Assembly: GCA_947259005.1 (NCBI GenBank)
Contig: CAMYKP010000006.1
Coordinates: 496,001 to 560,000 of the forward strand
Length of the DNA stretch: 64,000 bases
DNA from: an uncultured Parasphingopyxis sp.
Lineage (GTDB): Bacteria > Pseudomonadota > Alphaproteobacteria > Sphingomonadales > Sphingomonadaceae
Direction of reading: 5' to 3'
This document shows, one piece after another, positions 10,071 through 20,622 of this stretch. How positions within the stretch are numbered: position 1 is the stretch's first letter; every line of letters begins with the position of its first letter. Below the pieces are notes generated by a model. That model did no database searches and was not told the DNA's origin. It was given only the letters and a program-made list of their open reading frames with translations. The position numbers and the translations under genes are program-made.

Positions 10071-10465
10071 GTCGGCGTTCCTTCCTGGACTGGCAGCACA
10101 CGGCATACACCATGTGTCTCCGTCCTTGTTGAAGCTCGAGCGTTGGGATTCGTCTCATAGGTCATGAAAAAATTCGCGCTGCGCGCCGCCGGGTCATAGT
10201 CGGAAATGGACAATTCGACCGGCGAATTATTGGTGACCCTCCAACTCAGCATCAGGCTGTCTGGCAGCATGTCGAGTATCTGTTCGTACCCGGGTGCTTC
10301 CACGCCCATGCCGGCACCGTCAAATGCATACAGGGTGCGCACATCGCCGCGATAACCGGCCGTCGCTTCCGCATCCGGCGCGAAAACCTCGAAGGTTTCG
10401 CCCAAATCGTCGCCGGCGCACTGAAACATCACGCCAGCCAAAAGTCCGATGATTACCTCTTCCAT
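10067..10465 (-). CDS. Orphan protein embedded between nuoH and nuoI
   Basis: A 132-residue protein of unknown function. The N-terminus [15 protein letters not shown] is a short hydrophobic stretch ending in cysteine, resembling a lipoprotein signal, but VMFQC is not a good lipobox. The remainder ([19 protein letters not shown]) looks like a small beta-rich domain with no recognised motif. Its ATG shares a base with the nuoH stop and its stop overlaps the nuoI ATG, so it is made together with complex I. It could be a periplasmic or membrane-associated assembly factor; this is inference from position only. Confidence 0.75.
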   Translation of the reverse strand: MEEVIIGLLAGVMFQCAGDDLGETFEVFAPDAEATAGYRGDVRTLYAFDGAGMGVEAPGYEQILDMLPDSLMLSWRVTNNSPVELSISDYDPAARSANFFMTYETNPNARASTRTETHGVCRVLPVQEGTPT

Positions 10466-11526
10466 CAGATACCGTACCTTGTCAGCATCAGATAGCCGGA
10501 CACCAGAACCACCCAGAAGAGCGAGAGCGGCAGGAAGACTTTCCAGCCAAGGCGCATCAGCTGGTCATAGCGGTAACGCGGCACGGTCGCCTTCACCCAG
10601 CTGAAGATGAAGAAGAAGATCAGTATTTTCAGGAACAGCCAGAAGATACCCGGCACTACATAGAGCGGCGCCCAGTCTACCGGCGGCAGCCAGCCACCCC
10701 AGAATAGCACGGCGTTGAGCGCGCACATCAGGATCACATTGGCATATTCGCCCAGCCAGTAGAGCGCGAAAGACATGCTCGAATATTCGGTCTGATAGCC
10801 GGCAACCAGTTCGCTCTCCGCCTCGGTCAGATCGAACGGGGCACGCGCCGTTTCCGCCAGCGCCGAGATGAAGAACACCACCGCCATCGGGAAGAGCAGA
10901 GGGTTGAGGCCGAACGCGTTGATAAAGCCGAAGATATGGCCCTGCTGTTCGGTAATGATCGTCTGCATGTTGAACGAACCGGCAAACATCACAACCGACA
11001 GCAACACGAACCCGATGGAGACTTCATAGCTAACCATCTGCGCGGCTCCGCGCAGCGCGGAATAGAAGGGATATTTGGAGTTGGATGCCCAACCGGCAAT
11101 GACGATCCCGTACACGCCCAGCGAACTCGCAGCGAGCACATAGAGCAAGCCGACATTGATATTGGCGAGCACCATATTCTCGCCGAACGGAATCACGGCC
11201 CAGGCGATCAGTGCGACCGTGAACGTTATGATTGGCGCTATCAGGAATAGTCCGCGGTTGGCGGCGCTCGGAATGATGGTTTCCTGCAGGAACACCTTCA
11301 ACCCGTCGGCAAAACTCTGGAGCAGCCCGAACGGCCCGACGACATTGGGCCCGCGGCGCAACGCAATCGCCGCCCAGATCTTGCGATCGGCATAGATGAT
11401 CATCGCCACTGCCAACATCAGCGGCAATGCAATCAGCAGAATGCCCGCGATGGTGGCGACAAACCATGCGCCACCTTCCGTCAGGCTATAGCCAAACAGG
11501 CTGAAGCTTGCGAACCATTCGGTCAT
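10465..11526 (-). CDS. nuoH: NADH-quinone oxidoreductase subunit H
   Basis: A 353-residue membrane subunit at the junction of the two arms of complex I, forming part of the quinone chamber. Conserved segments include [36 protein letters not shown] and [21 protein letters not shown], the last being the charged loop lining the quinone tunnel. Eight helices and standard length. The start ATG overlaps the nuoG stop as ATGA. Confidence 0.97.
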   Translation of the reverse strand: MTEWFASFSLFGYSLTEGGAWFVATIAGILLIALPLMLAVAMIIYADRKIWAAIALRRGPNVVGPFGLLQSFADGLKVFLQETIIPSAANRGLFLIAPIITFTVALIAWAVIPFGENMVLANINVGLLYVLAASSLGVYGIVIAGWASNSKYPFYSALRGAAQMVSYEVSIGFVLLSVVMFAGSFNMQTIITEQQGHIFGFINAFGLNPLLFPMAVVFFISALAETARAPFDLTEAESELVAGYQTEYSSMSFALYWLGEYANVILMCALNAVLFWGGWLPPVDWAPLYVVPGIFWLFLKILIFFFIFSWVKATVPRYRYDQLMRLGWKVFLPLSLFWVVLVSGYLMLTRYGI

Positions 11527-13538
11527 TCGGCCGCCTCAGCAAACTCTTCGCCATGGATGAGTTCTGCCGAGCAGCGCTGCATCGTCTCGCTGGCGCGGCA
11601 AATGGCGTTGGTCAGGTAGAAATCCTTGATCGGCAGCGCGATCGGTCCGCTCGGGGTGTCTGCAGCGAGCTTCGGCGGTGCCCATTCATATTCGGCTAGC
11701 GCTTCATCGGCGAGGGCCGGGAATTCCACGGCAATCGCATCGCGCAACTGGTCGAGCGTATCGAAGGGCAAGGTGTTGCCGAGCGCATCGGAAAGCGCGC
11801 GGAAAATCGTCCAGTCCTCGCGCGCATCGCCCGGCGGGAATACCGCGCGTTCGCCGCGCTGGACCCGGCCTTCCAGATTGACCCAGGTGCCGCTCTTTTC
11901 GGCATAGGCCGCACCGGGCAAGACGACATCCGCTGCCGCAGCGCCCTGCTCGCCATGATGGCCGATATAGACTTTGAAAGCCCCTTCGAATGCACTGAGG
12001 TCAACGCCGTCCGCGCCGAGCAGGAACAGCAGCTCGGGGTTGGCTGCGGCCAGATCGGCAGTGCCGCCCGGCTGTGCCCAACCGAGCATCAGGCTGCCCA
12101 TACGCGCGGCGGAGAAGTGCAGAACGTTATAGCCGTTCCAGCCTTCCCGGACGAGATTGTACGTGTCCGCCAGTACAAGCGAAGCCGCCTGCAGGCCAGG
12201 AACCATCATGCCGCCGCCGCCGATGATCAGCGCCGGACGCTCAGCGCTTTTGAGCGCGTCTGCAGCCTCTTTCGGAAGGTCAGCCGCCAGCGCCGCATCA
12301 TCACCGAGCCATGTGACCGGATAGGTAAAATCGATCTCGGGGCCGATCACGAAAACCTTTGCCCCAGCCTTCACGGCCTTGCGGATGCGGGTATTGACGA
12401 GCGGCGCTTCCCAGCGCGGATTGGTCCCGATCAACAGGATCGCATCGGCGTCTTCGATCCCGGCGATCGTCGTGTTGAAATTCACCGCCGCAAGGCTGGT
12501 CACATCGTAATCCATGCCGTTCTGACGGCCCTCAATCAGCTTTGATCCGAGCCCTTCGAGCAGTTTCTGTGCAGCATACAGTACTTCGACTTCAACCATG
12601 TCGCTGCCAATGGCCGCGACCTTGCTGCCCGCTTTCTTCGCAGCATCGGCAATCGCGGCAAAGGCATCGGCCCAGCTTGCCGCTTCGAGCTTGCCGTTCT
12701 TGCGGACATATGGTTTGTCGAGACGGTTACGATACAGGCCGTCCACGGCGTGGCGCGTCTTGTTTGATGCCCATTCCTCGTTGACGTCTTCGTTGATCCG
12801 CGGAAGCGCGCGCAGCACTTCCCTGCCCCGGCTGTCGAGCCGGATGTTCGTACCAACCGCGTCCATCACGTCGATCGACGGCGTCTTGCGCAGCTCCCAG
12901 GGCCGCGCCTCGAAGGCATAGGGCCGTGCGGTCAGCGCCCCTACCGGGCAGAGATCTACGACATTCCCGGAAAGCTCGCTGGTCGCGGCATGCTCGAGAT
13001 AGGTCGTGATTTCCATATTCTCGCCGCGTCCAACCGCTCCGATTTCCTCAACGCCAGCCACTTCCTGCGCAAAACGGACACAGCGCGTGCAATGAATGCA
13101 GCGCGTCATCTCGGTCTTCACGACCGGTCCCATATATTTTTCGGTGACCGCGCGCTTGTTCATTTCATAGCGCGTATGGCCCTTGCCATAGGCCATGGCC
13201 TGATCCTGCAGGTCGCATTCGCCGCCCTGATCGCAGATCGGGCAATCGAGCGGATGGTTGATAAGGAGAAACTCCATCACCCCTTCACGCGCCTTCTTGA
13301 CCATTTCGGTCGTCGTGAAGATTTCCTGCCCCTCGGCTGCGGGCAGCGCACAGCTGGCCTGCGGCTTGGGCGGCCCGGGCTTCACCTCGACGAGACACAT
13401 CCGGCAGTTACCGGCGATACTCAGGCGTTCATGGTAACAGAAACGCGGGATTTCCTTGCCGGCAATCTCGCATGCCTGCAGCACGGTAGCGCCGTCGGGA
13501 ACCTCGGTTTCGATACCGTCTACGGTGACTTTAGGCAT
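11523..13538 (-). CDS. nuoG: NADH-quinone oxidoreductase subunit G
   Basis: A 671-residue iron-sulfur subunit of complex I. An N-terminal ferredoxin domain has cysteines in [18 protein letters not shown] and the later ASC. It is followed by the His/Cys cluster site [17 protein letters not shown] and a [4Fe-4S] pair in TRCIHCTRC. The rest is the molybdopterin-oxidoreductase-like domain, catalytically inert in this family. It overlaps the stop of the next upstream gene by eight bases. Confidence 0.97.
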   Translation of the reverse strand: MPKVTVDGIETEVPDGATVLQACEIAGKEIPRFCYHERLSIAGNCRMCLVEVKPGPPKPQASCALPAAEGQEIFTTTEMVKKAREGVMEFLLINHPLDCPICDQGGECDLQDQAMAYGKGHTRYEMNKRAVTEKYMGPVVKTEMTRCIHCTRCVRFAQEVAGVEEIGAVGRGENMEITTYLEHAATSELSGNVVDLCPVGALTARPYAFEARPWELRKTPSIDVMDAVGTNIRLDSRGREVLRALPRINEDVNEEWASNKTRHAVDGLYRNRLDKPYVRKNGKLEAASWADAFAAIADAAKKAGSKVAAIGSDMVEVEVLYAAQKLLEGLGSKLIEGRQNGMDYDVTSLAAVNFNTTIAGIEDADAILLIGTNPRWEAPLVNTRIRKAVKAGAKVFVIGPEIDFTYPVTWLGDDAALAADLPKEAADALKSAERPALIIGGGGMMVPGLQAASLVLADTYNLVREGWNGYNVLHFSAARMGSLMLGWAQPGGTADLAAANPELLFLLGADGVDLSAFEGAFKVYIGHHGEQGAAAADVVLPGAAYAEKSGTWVNLEGRVQRGERAVFPPGDAREDWTIFRALSDALGNTLPFDTLDQLRDAIAVEFPALADEALAEYEWAPPKLAADTPSGPIALPIKDFYLTNAICRASETMQRCSAELIHGEEFAEAAE

Positions 13539-13902
13539 TGCCTGCCCCCATATATTTCCAGGCGGGAACGACCGCGATCAGATACAACACGAACAACGCC
13601 AGATAGCCCCAATCAAAACCGATTGAGGGACCGATCGAACCCTGCATATAGGGCGTCAGCGCGACCGCGAGGGTCGCCACCAGATAAAGCCACACAGCCC
13701 ATTTCTTCCGGAAATACGTCAGAATCGCGCCAATCAGCGCAGCCGTGCCGGCAAACAGAGCCCAGACGGTCGCCGTATCGCCGGACCATCCGGTAGAGGT
13801 GCTGACAGCCAGATAGAGCGCGATCATGACGGCAGCCCAGGCGAGAGCGATGATGCCAACAATCGTTTTCATGACCCGGACGGGTTTTGGTGTTGCGCTC
13901 AT
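13531..13902 (-). CDS. Four-helix membrane protein embedded between nuoF and nuoG
   Basis: A 123-residue protein with four predicted transmembrane segments at about residues 14-33, 44-64, 68-88 and 98-118. There are no conserved polar or cysteine motifs and I do not recognise the family. It overlaps both neighbours by a few bases (nuoF stop upstream, nuoG start downstream), so its synthesis is locked to complex I. It may help assemble or anchor the complex, but nothing in the sequence proves this. Confidence 0.75.
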   Translation of the reverse strand: MSATPKPVRVMKTIVGIIALAWAAVMIALYLAVSTSTGWSGDTATVWALFAGTAALIGAILTYFRKKWAVWLYLVATLAVALTPYMQGSIGPSIGFDWGYLALFVLYLIAVVPAWKYMGAGNA

Positions 13903-15197
13903 TCCGCAGCCTCCAGCACTTCGTTCTCACCAGCATATTCGCGGATGCGGCGTTCCAGCTCGGGACGGAAATGGCGGATCAGGCCCTGGATCGGCCAGGC
14001 CGCAGCATCGCCAAGTGCGCAGATCGTGTGGCCTTCAACTTGCTTGGTAACTTCGTGGAGCATATCGATATCGCTGATATCGGCTTTGCCTTCGCGCAGC
14101 CGCTCCATCATTCGCCACATCCAGCCGGTGCCTTCGCGGCATGGCGTGCACTGGCCGCAGCTTTCATGCTTGTAGAAATAGGAAATCCGGCTGATCGCGC
14201 GAACTATATCGGTGGACTTGTCCATCACGATCACCGCCGCCGTGCCGAGCCCCGAACCAAGCTCTTTGAGCCCATCGAAATCCATCGGTGCGTCCATGAT
14301 CTCTGCGGCAGGCACCAGCGGAACAGACGACCCGCCCGGAATCACCGCGAGCAGATTGTCCCAACCGCCCGTTATACCGCCTGCATGCTTTTCGATCAGC
14401 TCGCGGAACGGGATGCTCATCGCTTCTTCGACGACACAGGGCGTTTCGACATGGCCGCTGATCTGAAAGAGCTTCGTGCCCTGATTGCCCTCGCGCCCGA
14501 TCCCGGCAAACCATGCAGGCCCGCGCCGCAGGATCGTGGGTACGACCGCGATACTCTCAACATTGTTGACCGTGGTCGGGCAGCCATACAGGCCGGCACC
14601 GGCAGGAAATGGCGGCTTCAGGCGAGGCTGGCCCTTTTTGCCTTCAAGGCTTTCAAGCAGCGCTGTTTCTTCGCCGCAGATATAGGCGCCCGCGCCGCGA
14701 TGAACGAAAACATCGAAATCATAACCCGAACCGCAGGCATTCTTGCCGATAAAGCCTTTGTCATAGGCCTGCTGCACAGCGGCAAAGAGGTTTTCCGCCT
14801 CACGGATAAACTCGCCGCGAATATAGATGTACGCAGCCCGTGCGCGCATCGCATAGCCAGCGATCAGCGCACCCTCGATCAGCTTTTGCGGGTCATGCCG
14901 CATGATCTCGCGATCCTTGCAGCTGCCAGGTTCGGACTCATCGGCATTAATGACGAGGAAACTTGGGCGGCCGTCTTTCGATTCCTTCGGCATGAACGAC
15001 CATTTTAGGCCGGTCGGGAAACCTGCCCCGCCACGCCCGCGCAGTCCGCTCGCCTTGATCTCTTCGACGATATTGTCCTGGCCCTTGGCCATGAGCGCCT
15101 TGGTGCCATCCCAGTCGCCGCGCTTGACAGCCGCGTCGATGCCCCATGGCTGGAAGCCATAGACATTGGTGAAGATGCGATCCTTGTCGTCAAGCAT
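13899..15197 (-). CDS. nuoF: NADH-quinone oxidoreductase subunit F
   Basis: A 432-residue NADH-oxidising subunit binding FMN and the [4Fe-4S] cluster N3. The glycine-rich NADH/FMN site [16 protein letters not shown] (near residue 52), the [14 protein letters not shown] flavin loop and the cluster motif [11 protein letters not shown] (near residue 353) are all present. It accepts hydride from NADH and passes electrons to NuoE and NuoG. ATG 15197 overlaps the stop of the upstream 65-residue gene. Confidence 0.97.
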   Translation of the reverse strand: MLDDKDRIFTNVYGFQPWGIDAAVKRGDWDGTKALMAKGQDNIVEEIKASGLRGRGGAGFPTGLKWSFMPKESKDGRPSFLVINADESEPGSCKDREIMRHDPQKLIEGALIAGYAMRARAAYIYIRGEFIREAENLFAAVQQAYDKGFIGKNACGSGYDFDVFVHRGAGAYICGEETALLESLEGKKGQPRLKPPFPAGAGLYGCPTTVNNVESIAVVPTILRRGPAWFAGIGREGNQGTKLFQISGHVETPCVVEEAMSIPFRELIEKHAGGITGGWDNLLAVIPGGSSVPLVPAAEIMDAPMDFDGLKELGSGLGTAAVIVMDKSTDIVRAISRISYFYKHESCGQCTPCREGTGWMWRMMERLREGKADISDIDMLHEVTKQVEGHTICALGDAAAWPIQGLIRHFRPELERRIREYAGENEVLEAAE

Positions 15198-15387
15198 TGC
15201 GCGACCTCATCCAGCGAATGAAAAAATACCAGAGCGGAGCGGCGAGCAACGATACCACGATATGCTGCGCCCATGTGATATCGCGGCCCATCACAACATC
15301 GATCAGCACGTTCACGGCGAAGAAGGCCACAACGAAGGTAATCGTCGCCTGCATCAGCGTCATCGAAGAGAAAGGCCCGCGCGCCAT
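15190..15387 (-). CDS. Small two-helix membrane protein embedded between nuoE and nuoF
   Basis: A 65-residue protein with two predicted membrane helices (about residues 12-34 and 42-59) and a basic C-terminus, RWMRSRNA. The family is not recognised. It overlaps the nuoF start by eight bases and shares its first base with the nuoE stop. A positive-inside reading puts both termini in the cytoplasm. Position suggests coexpression with complex I; the role is unknown. Confidence 0.7.
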   Translation of the reverse strand: MARGPFSSMTLMQATITFVVAFFAVNVLIDVVMGRDITWAQHIVVSLLAAPLWYFFIRWMRSRNA

Positions 15388-16055
15388 TATTGGGCCATCT
15401 CTTTCAGCGTCGTCGGGCCGCCTTCTGGGCAGCTGGTCTGCCGGTCGATCTGCGGACCCGGCGTTACCGGCTCGTCATTGGCCAATTTCTCAAGAATATC
15501 GGTCATGCTGTCATAATCGAGATCTTCGAAATTATCGTCGTTGATCTGAACCATCGGCGCATTGGCGCAGGCGCCGAGGCACTCGACTTCAGTCAGCGTG
15601 AACAGGCCGTCCGGCGTGGTCTTGCCTTTTACGAGGCCCTTGTTCTTGCAGGCCGCCATGACATCGTCGGAGCCGCGCAGCATGCAGGGCGTCGTACCGC
15701 ACAGCTGCACATGGAAACGGCCAACCGGCACGATATTGTACATCGTGTAAAAGGTCGCGACCTCATAGGCGCGCATATAGGGCATGCCGATTTGAGCCGC
15801 GACGAACTCGATCACCGGCATCGGCAACCAGCCCTGCGTTTTCGTCTCCGCGCCGACCTGGCGCTGGGCAAGGTCTAGCAGCGGCATCACCGCCGAGGCC
15901 TGACGCCCCTCCGGATAGCGTGCGATAATCTCTGTCGCCTTGGCCGCATTCTCTTCGGTCCAGGCGAAATTGCCCCAACGCTCGCGGATCGCAGCATTTT
16001 CAAGCGCGGTATCCGTTGAGGATTGGGCAAGCTTATCATCGGGGAGGATGGTCAT
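15387..16055 (-). CDS. nuoE: NADH-quinone oxidoreductase subunit E
   Basis: A 222-residue thioredoxin-fold subunit holding the [2Fe-2S] cluster N1a. The four cysteine ligands lie in LCGTTPCM and ECLGACANAP, and the helix segment ATFYTMYN is typical. I chose ATG 16055 ([13 protein letters not shown]), which shares a base with the cupin gene stop (TGATG). An in-frame extension to 16145 runs into the cupin gene and has no family resemblance. The C-terminal tail after residue 190 is low-complexity. Confidence 0.95.
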   Translation of the reverse strand: MTILPDDKLAQSSTDTALENAAIRERWGNFAWTEENAAKATEIIARYPEGRQASAVMPLLDLAQRQVGAETKTQGWLPMPVIEFVAAQIGMPYMRAYEVATFYTMYNIVPVGRFHVQLCGTTPCMLRGSDDVMAACKNKGLVKGKTTPDGLFTLTEVECLGACANAPMVQINDDNFEDLDYDSMTDILEKLANDEPVTPGPQIDRQTSCPEGGPTTLKEMAQ

Positions 16056-16423
16056 CAGATCGCCTCCAATGTGTCGCGGGTGCGCGTCGAGGGATTGACG
16101 CCCGTATTGGATTCGCCTTCCCGGTCCATGATCATCACATGGCATTCCTCTTCGCAGAAGGGCCGATGCTCGACGTCCTTGGGCACAACGATCATCTCGC
16201 CGCGATCAAGATGACGAACACCATCGCGAAATTCGATATCGAGCGCGCCTTCCAGGACGAGAAACAGCTCGTCGGTCTCCGCATGGCTATGCCAGGTGAA
16301 ATCACCCTTGAGCTTCACAAGGCGGACTTCGTTGCCGTTATACTTGGCCGCAATCCGAGGATTCCAGTAATCCGAGAATTGGGAGAGTTTGTTGGAAAGG
16401 TTGATCGTCGCAGGTGTGCTCAC
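16055..16423 (-). CDS. Cupin-domain protein inserted between nuoD and nuoE
   Basis: A 122-residue single-domain cupin. The first metal-binding motif is visible as [15 protein letters not shown] (two His and one Glu), and the second as [13 protein letters not shown] with its His. Such proteins often bind a metal ion, but the substrate cannot be told. It starts with GTG in a GTGA overlap with the nuoD stop and ends in the nuoE start, so it is fully embedded in the nuo operon. A link to complex I metal or redox homeostasis is inference only. Confidence 0.85.
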   Translation of the reverse strand: MSTPATINLSNKLSQFSDYWNPRIAAKYNGNEVRLVKLKGDFTWHSHAETDELFLVLEGALDIEFRDGVRHLDRGEMIVVPKDVEHRPFCEEECHVMIMDREGESNTGVNPSTRTRDTLEAI

Positions 16424-17652
16424 CGGTCACACTCCCCGAACACGACGTCGATGGCACCCAGAATAACGGTTGCGTCAGCGAGCATATGACCCTTGCACAT
16501 GAAATCCATGGCCTGGAGGTGGCTGAAGGCGGTCGGCCGGATTTTGCAGCGATAGGGTTTGTTCGACCCGTCGCTCACCAGATAGACGCCGAATTCGCCT
16601 TTGGGGCTTTCCGTCGCCACATAGACTTCGCCCGCAGGCACATGAAAGCCCTCGGTATAGAGTTTGAAGTGATGAATCAGCGCTTCCATCGACTGCTTCA
16701 TTTCGGCACGCTTAGGCGGTACGACCTTCCGGTCGAGGCTCGCGATCGGGCCTTCGGGCATGTCGTTGATGCACTGGCGCATGATGCGCGCCGACTGGCG
16801 GACTTCCTCGACCCGGACCATGAACCGGTCATAGCAATCGCCGCTGGTGCCGACGGGCACGTCAAACTCCATCCGGTCGTACACATCGTAAGGCTGCGAC
16901 TTGCGCAGATCCCAGGGAATGCCTGATCCGCGTAGCATCGGCCCCGAAAAGCCCCATTTTACGGCATCTTCTTTCGAGACGACCGCGATATCGACATTGC
17001 GCTGTTTGAAGATGCGATTGTCGACGACAAGGCTCATCGCGTCTTCGTAAAGCGTCGGGAAGGTATCGAGCCAGTCGGCCATATCGGCGAGCAGCTTTGG
17101 CGGCAGATCCTGATGCACACCGCCGGGCCGGAAATAGGCCGCATGCATGCGCGCACCCGAAGCACGCTCGTAAAAGGCCATGGCCTGTTCGCGAATCTCG
17201 AACAGCCAGATATTTGGCGTCATCGCGCCAACATCCATCACATGCGAACCCAGGTTCAGGCAGTGATTGAGGATGCGGGTCAGCTCGGCAAAGAGCACGC
17301 GGATATACTGGGCGCGTAGCGGAACATCGAGATCGAGCAGCTTCTCGATTGCGAGCACATAGCTATGCTCCATGCACATCGGCGAGACATAATCGAGCCG
17401 GTCGAAATAGGGCAGCGCCTGCAGATAGGTCTTGTGCTCGATCAGCTTTTCGGTGCCGCGATGGAGCAGGCCCACATGCGGATCGACGCGTTCGACAATC
17501 TCGCCGTCCAGTTCCATCACCATGCGCAGCACACCGTGCGCGGCGGGATGCTGCGGGCCGAAGTTGATCGTATAGTTGGAAATCTGGACGTCGCCGACCG
17601 TGGGATCGGCTTCGTCCGTCTTGCCCTGAATTTCCTCGAGATAGTCAGCCAT
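16420..17652 (-). CDS. nuoD: NADH-quinone oxidoreductase subunit D
   Basis: A 410-residue 49-kDa-type subunit related to the NiFe hydrogenase large subunit, forming the quinone site with Nuo[15 protein letters not shown] contains the histidine that approaches the quinone headgroup, and [16 protein letters not shown] and [13 protein letters not shown] are signature segments. The C-terminal DVVFGECDR is standard. It starts one base within the nuoC stop, coupling the two genes. Confidence 0.97.
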   Translation of the reverse strand: MADYLEEIQGKTDEADPTVGDVQISNYTINFGPQHPAAHGVLRMVMELDGEIVERVDPHVGLLHRGTEKLIEHKTYLQALPYFDRLDYVSPMCMEHSYVLAIEKLLDLDVPLRAQYIRVLFAELTRILNHCLNLGSHVMDVGAMTPNIWLFEIREQAMAFYERASGARMHAAYFRPGGVHQDLPPKLLADMADWLDTFPTLYEDAMSLVVDNRIFKQRNVDIAVVSKEDAVKWGFSGPMLRGSGIPWDLRKSQPYDVYDRMEFDVPVGTSGDCYDRFMVRVEEVRQSARIMRQCINDMPEGPIASLDRKVVPPKRAEMKQSMEALIHHFKLYTEGFHVPAGEVYVATESPKGEFGVYLVSDGSNKPYRCKIRPTAFSHLQAMDFMCKGHMLADATVILGAIDVVFGECDR

Positions 17653-18344
17653 TACGCGTCCCCTCCCGGTTTGTCCGGCTCGTCCGATTGCTCAGCCGCC
17701 GTGACCGGCGTCGGCGCGCCCTCTTCTTCGCCCGCTTTCTCGTCGCCCGGCAAAATATATTCAGCGCCTTCCCAGGGACTCATGAAATCGAAGGTACGGA
17801 AATCCTGCGCCAGCTCGACCGGCTCGTAAATCACCCGCTTATGCTCTTCGGAATAGCGCATCTCGACATAGCCCGAGAGCGGGAAATCCTTGCGCTGCGG
17901 ATGGCCCTTAAAGCCGTAATCGGTAAGAATTCGGCGCAGATCGGGATTGCCGTCGAACAGCACGCCATACATGTCGAACACTTCGCGTTCGAGCCAGCCT
18001 GCAACCGGCCAGATATGGGTGATGCTCGGCACCGGCGTTTCTTCGTCGGTAACGACCTTTACCCGGATCCTGTGGTTCCGGGTCAGCGACAACAGGTGAT
18101 AGCAAACCTCAAACCGCTCAGGTCGCTCGGGATAATCGACCCCCGCGATTTCCATAAGCTGCTGATATTGCAGGTTTTCTGTATCTCGCAGCGCGATGAT
18201 TGCTTCGGCCAGCGCCTCGCGTCGCACCGTGATGGTGATTTCGTCTACAGCTTCCTGGGCGTAAACGAGATCGTCACCGAGTACGGCTTTCACCGCATCG
18301 ATCACGCCGCCATTCGAGGCGATTACAGGAGCCGGAGACGCCAT
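17652..18344 (-). CDS. nuoC: NADH-quinone oxidoreductase subunit C
   Basis: A 230-residue 30-kDa-type subunit of the connecting arm of complex I. The family signature [20 protein letters not shown] and the following [19 protein letters not shown] are intact, so the core ends near residue 198. A 30-residue acidic, proline-rich tail ([14 protein letters not shown]...) follows, beyond what most NuoC proteins have. nuoC and nuoD are separate genes here, unlike the E. coli fusion. Confidence 0.96.
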   Translation of the reverse strand: MASPAPVIASNGGVIDAVKAVLGDDLVYAQEAVDEITITVRREALAEAIIALRDTENLQYQQLMEIAGVDYPERPERFEVCYHLLSLTRNHRIRVKVVTDEETPVPSITHIWPVAGWLEREVFDMYGVLFDGNPDLRRILTDYGFKGHPQRKDFPLSGYVEMRYSEEHKRVIYEPVELAQDFRTFDFMSPWEGAEYILPGDEKAGEEEGAPTPVTAAEQSDEPDKPGGDA

Positions 18345-18348
18345 CGAT

Positions 18349-18888
18349 CTAGCGCTCTATCGTGCCGACGCGGCGGATCTTCCGCTGCAATTGCATTACG
18401 CCATACAGCAGTGCTTCGGCGGTTGGAGGGCAACCCGGAATATAAATATCGACGGGCACGATCCGGTCGCATCCGCGCACAACGCTATAGCTGTAATGAT
18501 AATAGCCGCCGCCATTGGCGCAGCTGCCCATCGAAATCACATATTTCGGTTCGGACATCTGATCGTACACGCGCCGCAAGGCAGGTGCCATCTTGTTGCA
18601 CAGCGTTCCGGCAACGATCATCACGTCCGACTGGCGCGGACTCGCGCGCGGCGCGGTGCCGAACCGCTCCATGTCATAACGCGGCATATTCACCTGGATC
18701 ATCTCGACCGCGCAGCAGGCGAGACCGAATGTCATCCACCAGAGCGAACCCGTGCGCGCCCATGTGAAGAGGTCCTCGGTCGATGTGACGAGGAACCCCT
18801 TGTCTGCGACTTCCGAATTGATATCTTTCAGGAAATCGGGATCGGGCAGCGTGCCGACAGGCGGCGGAGAAGTCAGTTCTACTCCCAT
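18349..18888 (-). CDS. nuoB: NADH-quinone oxidoreductase subunit B
   Basis: A 179-residue subunit carrying the terminal [4Fe-4S] cluster N2. The cysteine ligands are visible as [19 protein letters not shown] and [15 protein letters not shown] chose ATG 18888, which lies inside the end of nuoA; the longer in-frame frame to 18999 reads antisense-like cysteine-rich sequence over nuoA and is not family-like. It overlaps nuoA by ten bases. Confidence 0.96.
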   Translation of the reverse strand: MGVELTSPPPVGTLPDPDFLKDINSEVADKGFLVTSTEDLFTWARTGSLWWMTFGLACCAVEMIQVNMPRYDMERFGTAPRASPRQSDVMIVAGTLCNKMAPALRRVYDQMSEPKYVISMGSCANGGGYYHYSYSVVRGCDRIVPVDIYIPGCPPTAEALLYGVMQLQRKIRRVGTIER

Positions 18889-19268
18889 TCCAGCGCTCCC
18901 ACTTTCCAGGCATATGCAAGCCCGATGACCAGTTCCACGAGGAATACCATCATCGCACCCCAGGCAACCCAACCGAGATCGAACACAGTGACCGCCCATG
19001 GAAACAGGAATGCGACCTCAAGGTCGAAAATGATGAAGAGAATGGCCACCAGATAGAAGCGCACATCAAACTGGCCGCGCGAATCCTCGAACGCCGGAAA
19101 ACCGCACTCATATTCGGAAAGCTTGTTGGCATAGGGCTTGGATGCGCCGGTAAATTTGGCGACGATCATCGGCAAGATGACGAACGCTGTAGACAATAAA
19201 AGCGCGATTCCGAGAAACAGCAGGATCGGCAGATATTCAGCTAAATCAACGGCTATCGTTTCGGGCAA
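18879..19268 (-). CDS. nuoA: NADH-quinone oxidoreductase subunit A
   Basis: A 129-residue, three-helix membrane subunit. The loop [20 protein letters not shown] carries the conserved cysteine and acidic residues near the quinone tunnel. The start appears to be TTG at 19268 ([14 protein letters not shown]), as no ATG or GTG gives an intact first helix; the Shine-Dalgarno is weak. This is the first gene of the nuo operon and sits downstream of a candidate promoter at 19305-19333. Confidence 0.93.
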   Translation of the reverse strand: MPETIAVDLAEYLPILLFLGIALLLSTAFVILPMIVAKFTGASKPYANKLSEYECGFPAFEDSRGQFDVRFYLVAILFIIFDLEVAFLFPWAVTVFDLGWVAWGAMMVFLVELVIGLAYAWKVGALEWE

Positions 19269-19304
19269 GGTTCAGGACTCGTGGTCGGAGTTGAATTGAC
19301 GGCG

Positions 19305-19333
19305 CTTTTAGGCGCTGCATCGCAGCAAGACAA
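19305..19333 (-). promoter_or_regulatory. Candidate sigma70-type promoter of the nuo operon
   Basis: On the minus strand TTGTCT (19333-19328) and TAAAAG (19310-19305) are separated by 17 bases, and transcription would begin about 30 bases before nuoA. The match to the minus 10 consensus is partial. Read-through from the upstream propeller gene, which is co-directional, is an alternative source of transcript. Confidence 0.35.
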
Positions 19334-19338
19334 GGGCG

Positions 19339-20622
19339 CTAGCGGCGGAAATCCGGCTGATTTTCGAATTGCGAAACATCGATCACTCGGATCGCGGTAG
19401 GCCGCGCCACAGCGCCCTCGCTCAGCGTACCGTCATCGCCGAAATCGCCCCATCGCGCATCGGCGATATAGTAGAGCGAATTGCCTGAAATCGTCCCGAG
19501 AGTGGGCTCTCCCCAGACGGGATTTGCGCGTTCGACAACTTCCACTGCGGTAACCCTGTCACCGGAATCGTTTATCGATAGGCGCAATATTGCATGAGGC
19601 CGTACGCCATTGCGGATGGCGAACACCGCATTGCCGCGGCGAACAAGCCCGTCAATGCCATCGAGCATGTGCGGACCGTCATACGCGACCTGGTCGAGAG
19701 CGCCGGTTTCAAAATCGAAACGGGCAAGGCCATAACCATAGTCCGAGATCAGCAGCGCCGAACCATCCGGGGCGACTGCCATGCCTTGGGCGCTGCCCAG
19801 CCGGCCGGGCTCTACAAGACGTTCAAGTTCGACGGCTCCAACACGCCGCACATAAATCGCGCCAGTCGCGCCGTCGCTGAGATAGGCACTGCCATCCGGC
19901 CCAAGCGCTACATCGCCGGGCTGTTCGCCAGGCTCCACGGGCAGCCAGAGAATTTCCTGCCGATCGGGCGAAATGCCAACCATTCCCACAAAGGCCGTAT
20001 CCGGCTCTACCGTCTGGTCAACCACCGAAGACGACACCCAAAGCCATCCCCGTTCGGCATCAAATGCCATGCCCATCGGACTGCCCATCTCCGGAGATCG
20101 GGGATCCGTATCGCTGCCAGTGACCGAAAAAGGTGCCCATCCACGGCCCGATGGCGCATAAACCGTTCGGGCGGTTACGCTTGATACGAGATTGGCGCCG
20201 ATCGTCGGAACATGCACGATCCCCTCGATCAGCCCGAGATTCGCCGGGACGGTTCCGGCCACCTCGCCAGCAACCCGCGCCGCCGCGTTATATGTCATGC
20301 GCGCGGTGAACAGCGGCCAGCGGTCATCACTGAAAGCGGGCCGCACGACAGCCTGACCGGCTTCCGTCAGGGTTCCCCCCATCGCTACATAACGCCAGAG
20401 AGCGGCCTCGGCATACTCCATCCGGTCGGTAGTGATGGCATCTTGTGCCACCCGCAACTGCATCAACCCGCTATGTGGAAAAGCGGTTGCCATGCGCCGG
20501 AGCTCGGCAGTCGTCGCTGTTTCTACCTGGGCTATCGCCGGCCAGTTCCCGCCCGTCGTGTCTGCGCTGGCCGCCCCGGACCAAAGGGCGCACAATGCCA
20601 GAACGGGAACAATGCGTTTCAT
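19339..20622 (-). CDS. Secreted beta-propeller protein (SMP-30/gluconolactonase-like)
   Basis: A 427-residue protein with a signal peptide (MKRIVPVLALCALWSGAASA, cleavage after about residue 20), so periplasmic. The first 100 residues are helical (EAALWRYVAMGG); then come repeated blade-like strands with loops such as SPMGMAFDAERGWLWVSS, PGDVALGPDGSAYLSD, AQGMAVAPDGSALLISD and HMLDGIDGLVRRGNAVFAIR. These recall SMP-30/NHL-type propellers, some of which are lactonases; no catalytic set is certain. ATG 20622 shares a base with the preceding gene's stop, so it is coupled to the phosphatase gene. Confidence 0.8.
   Translation of the reverse strand: MKRIVPVLALCALWSGAASADTTGGNWPAIAQVETATTAELRRMATAFPHSGLMQLRVAQDAITTDRMEYAEAALWRYVAMGGTLTEAGQAVVRPAFSDDRWPLFTARMTYNAAARVAGEVAGTVPANLGLIEGIVHVPTIGANLVSSVTARTVYAPSGRGWAPFSVTGSDTDPRSPEMGSPMGMAFDAERGWLWVSSSVVDQTVEPDTAFVGMVGISPDRQEILWLPVEPGEQPGDVALGPDGSAYLSDGATGAIYVRRVGAVELERLVEPGRLGSAQGMAVAPDGSALLISDYGYGLARFDFETGALDQVAYDGPHMLDGIDGLVRRGNAVFAIRNGVRPHAILRLSINDSGDRVTAVEVVERANPVWGEPTLGTISGNSLYYIADARWGDFGDDGTLSEGAVARPTAIRVIDVSQFENQPDFRR

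Noticed and set aside
18889-18999. N-terminal extension of nuoB
   Set aside because: It overlaps nuoA and does not resemble any NuoB; the ATG at 18888 gives the normal start.
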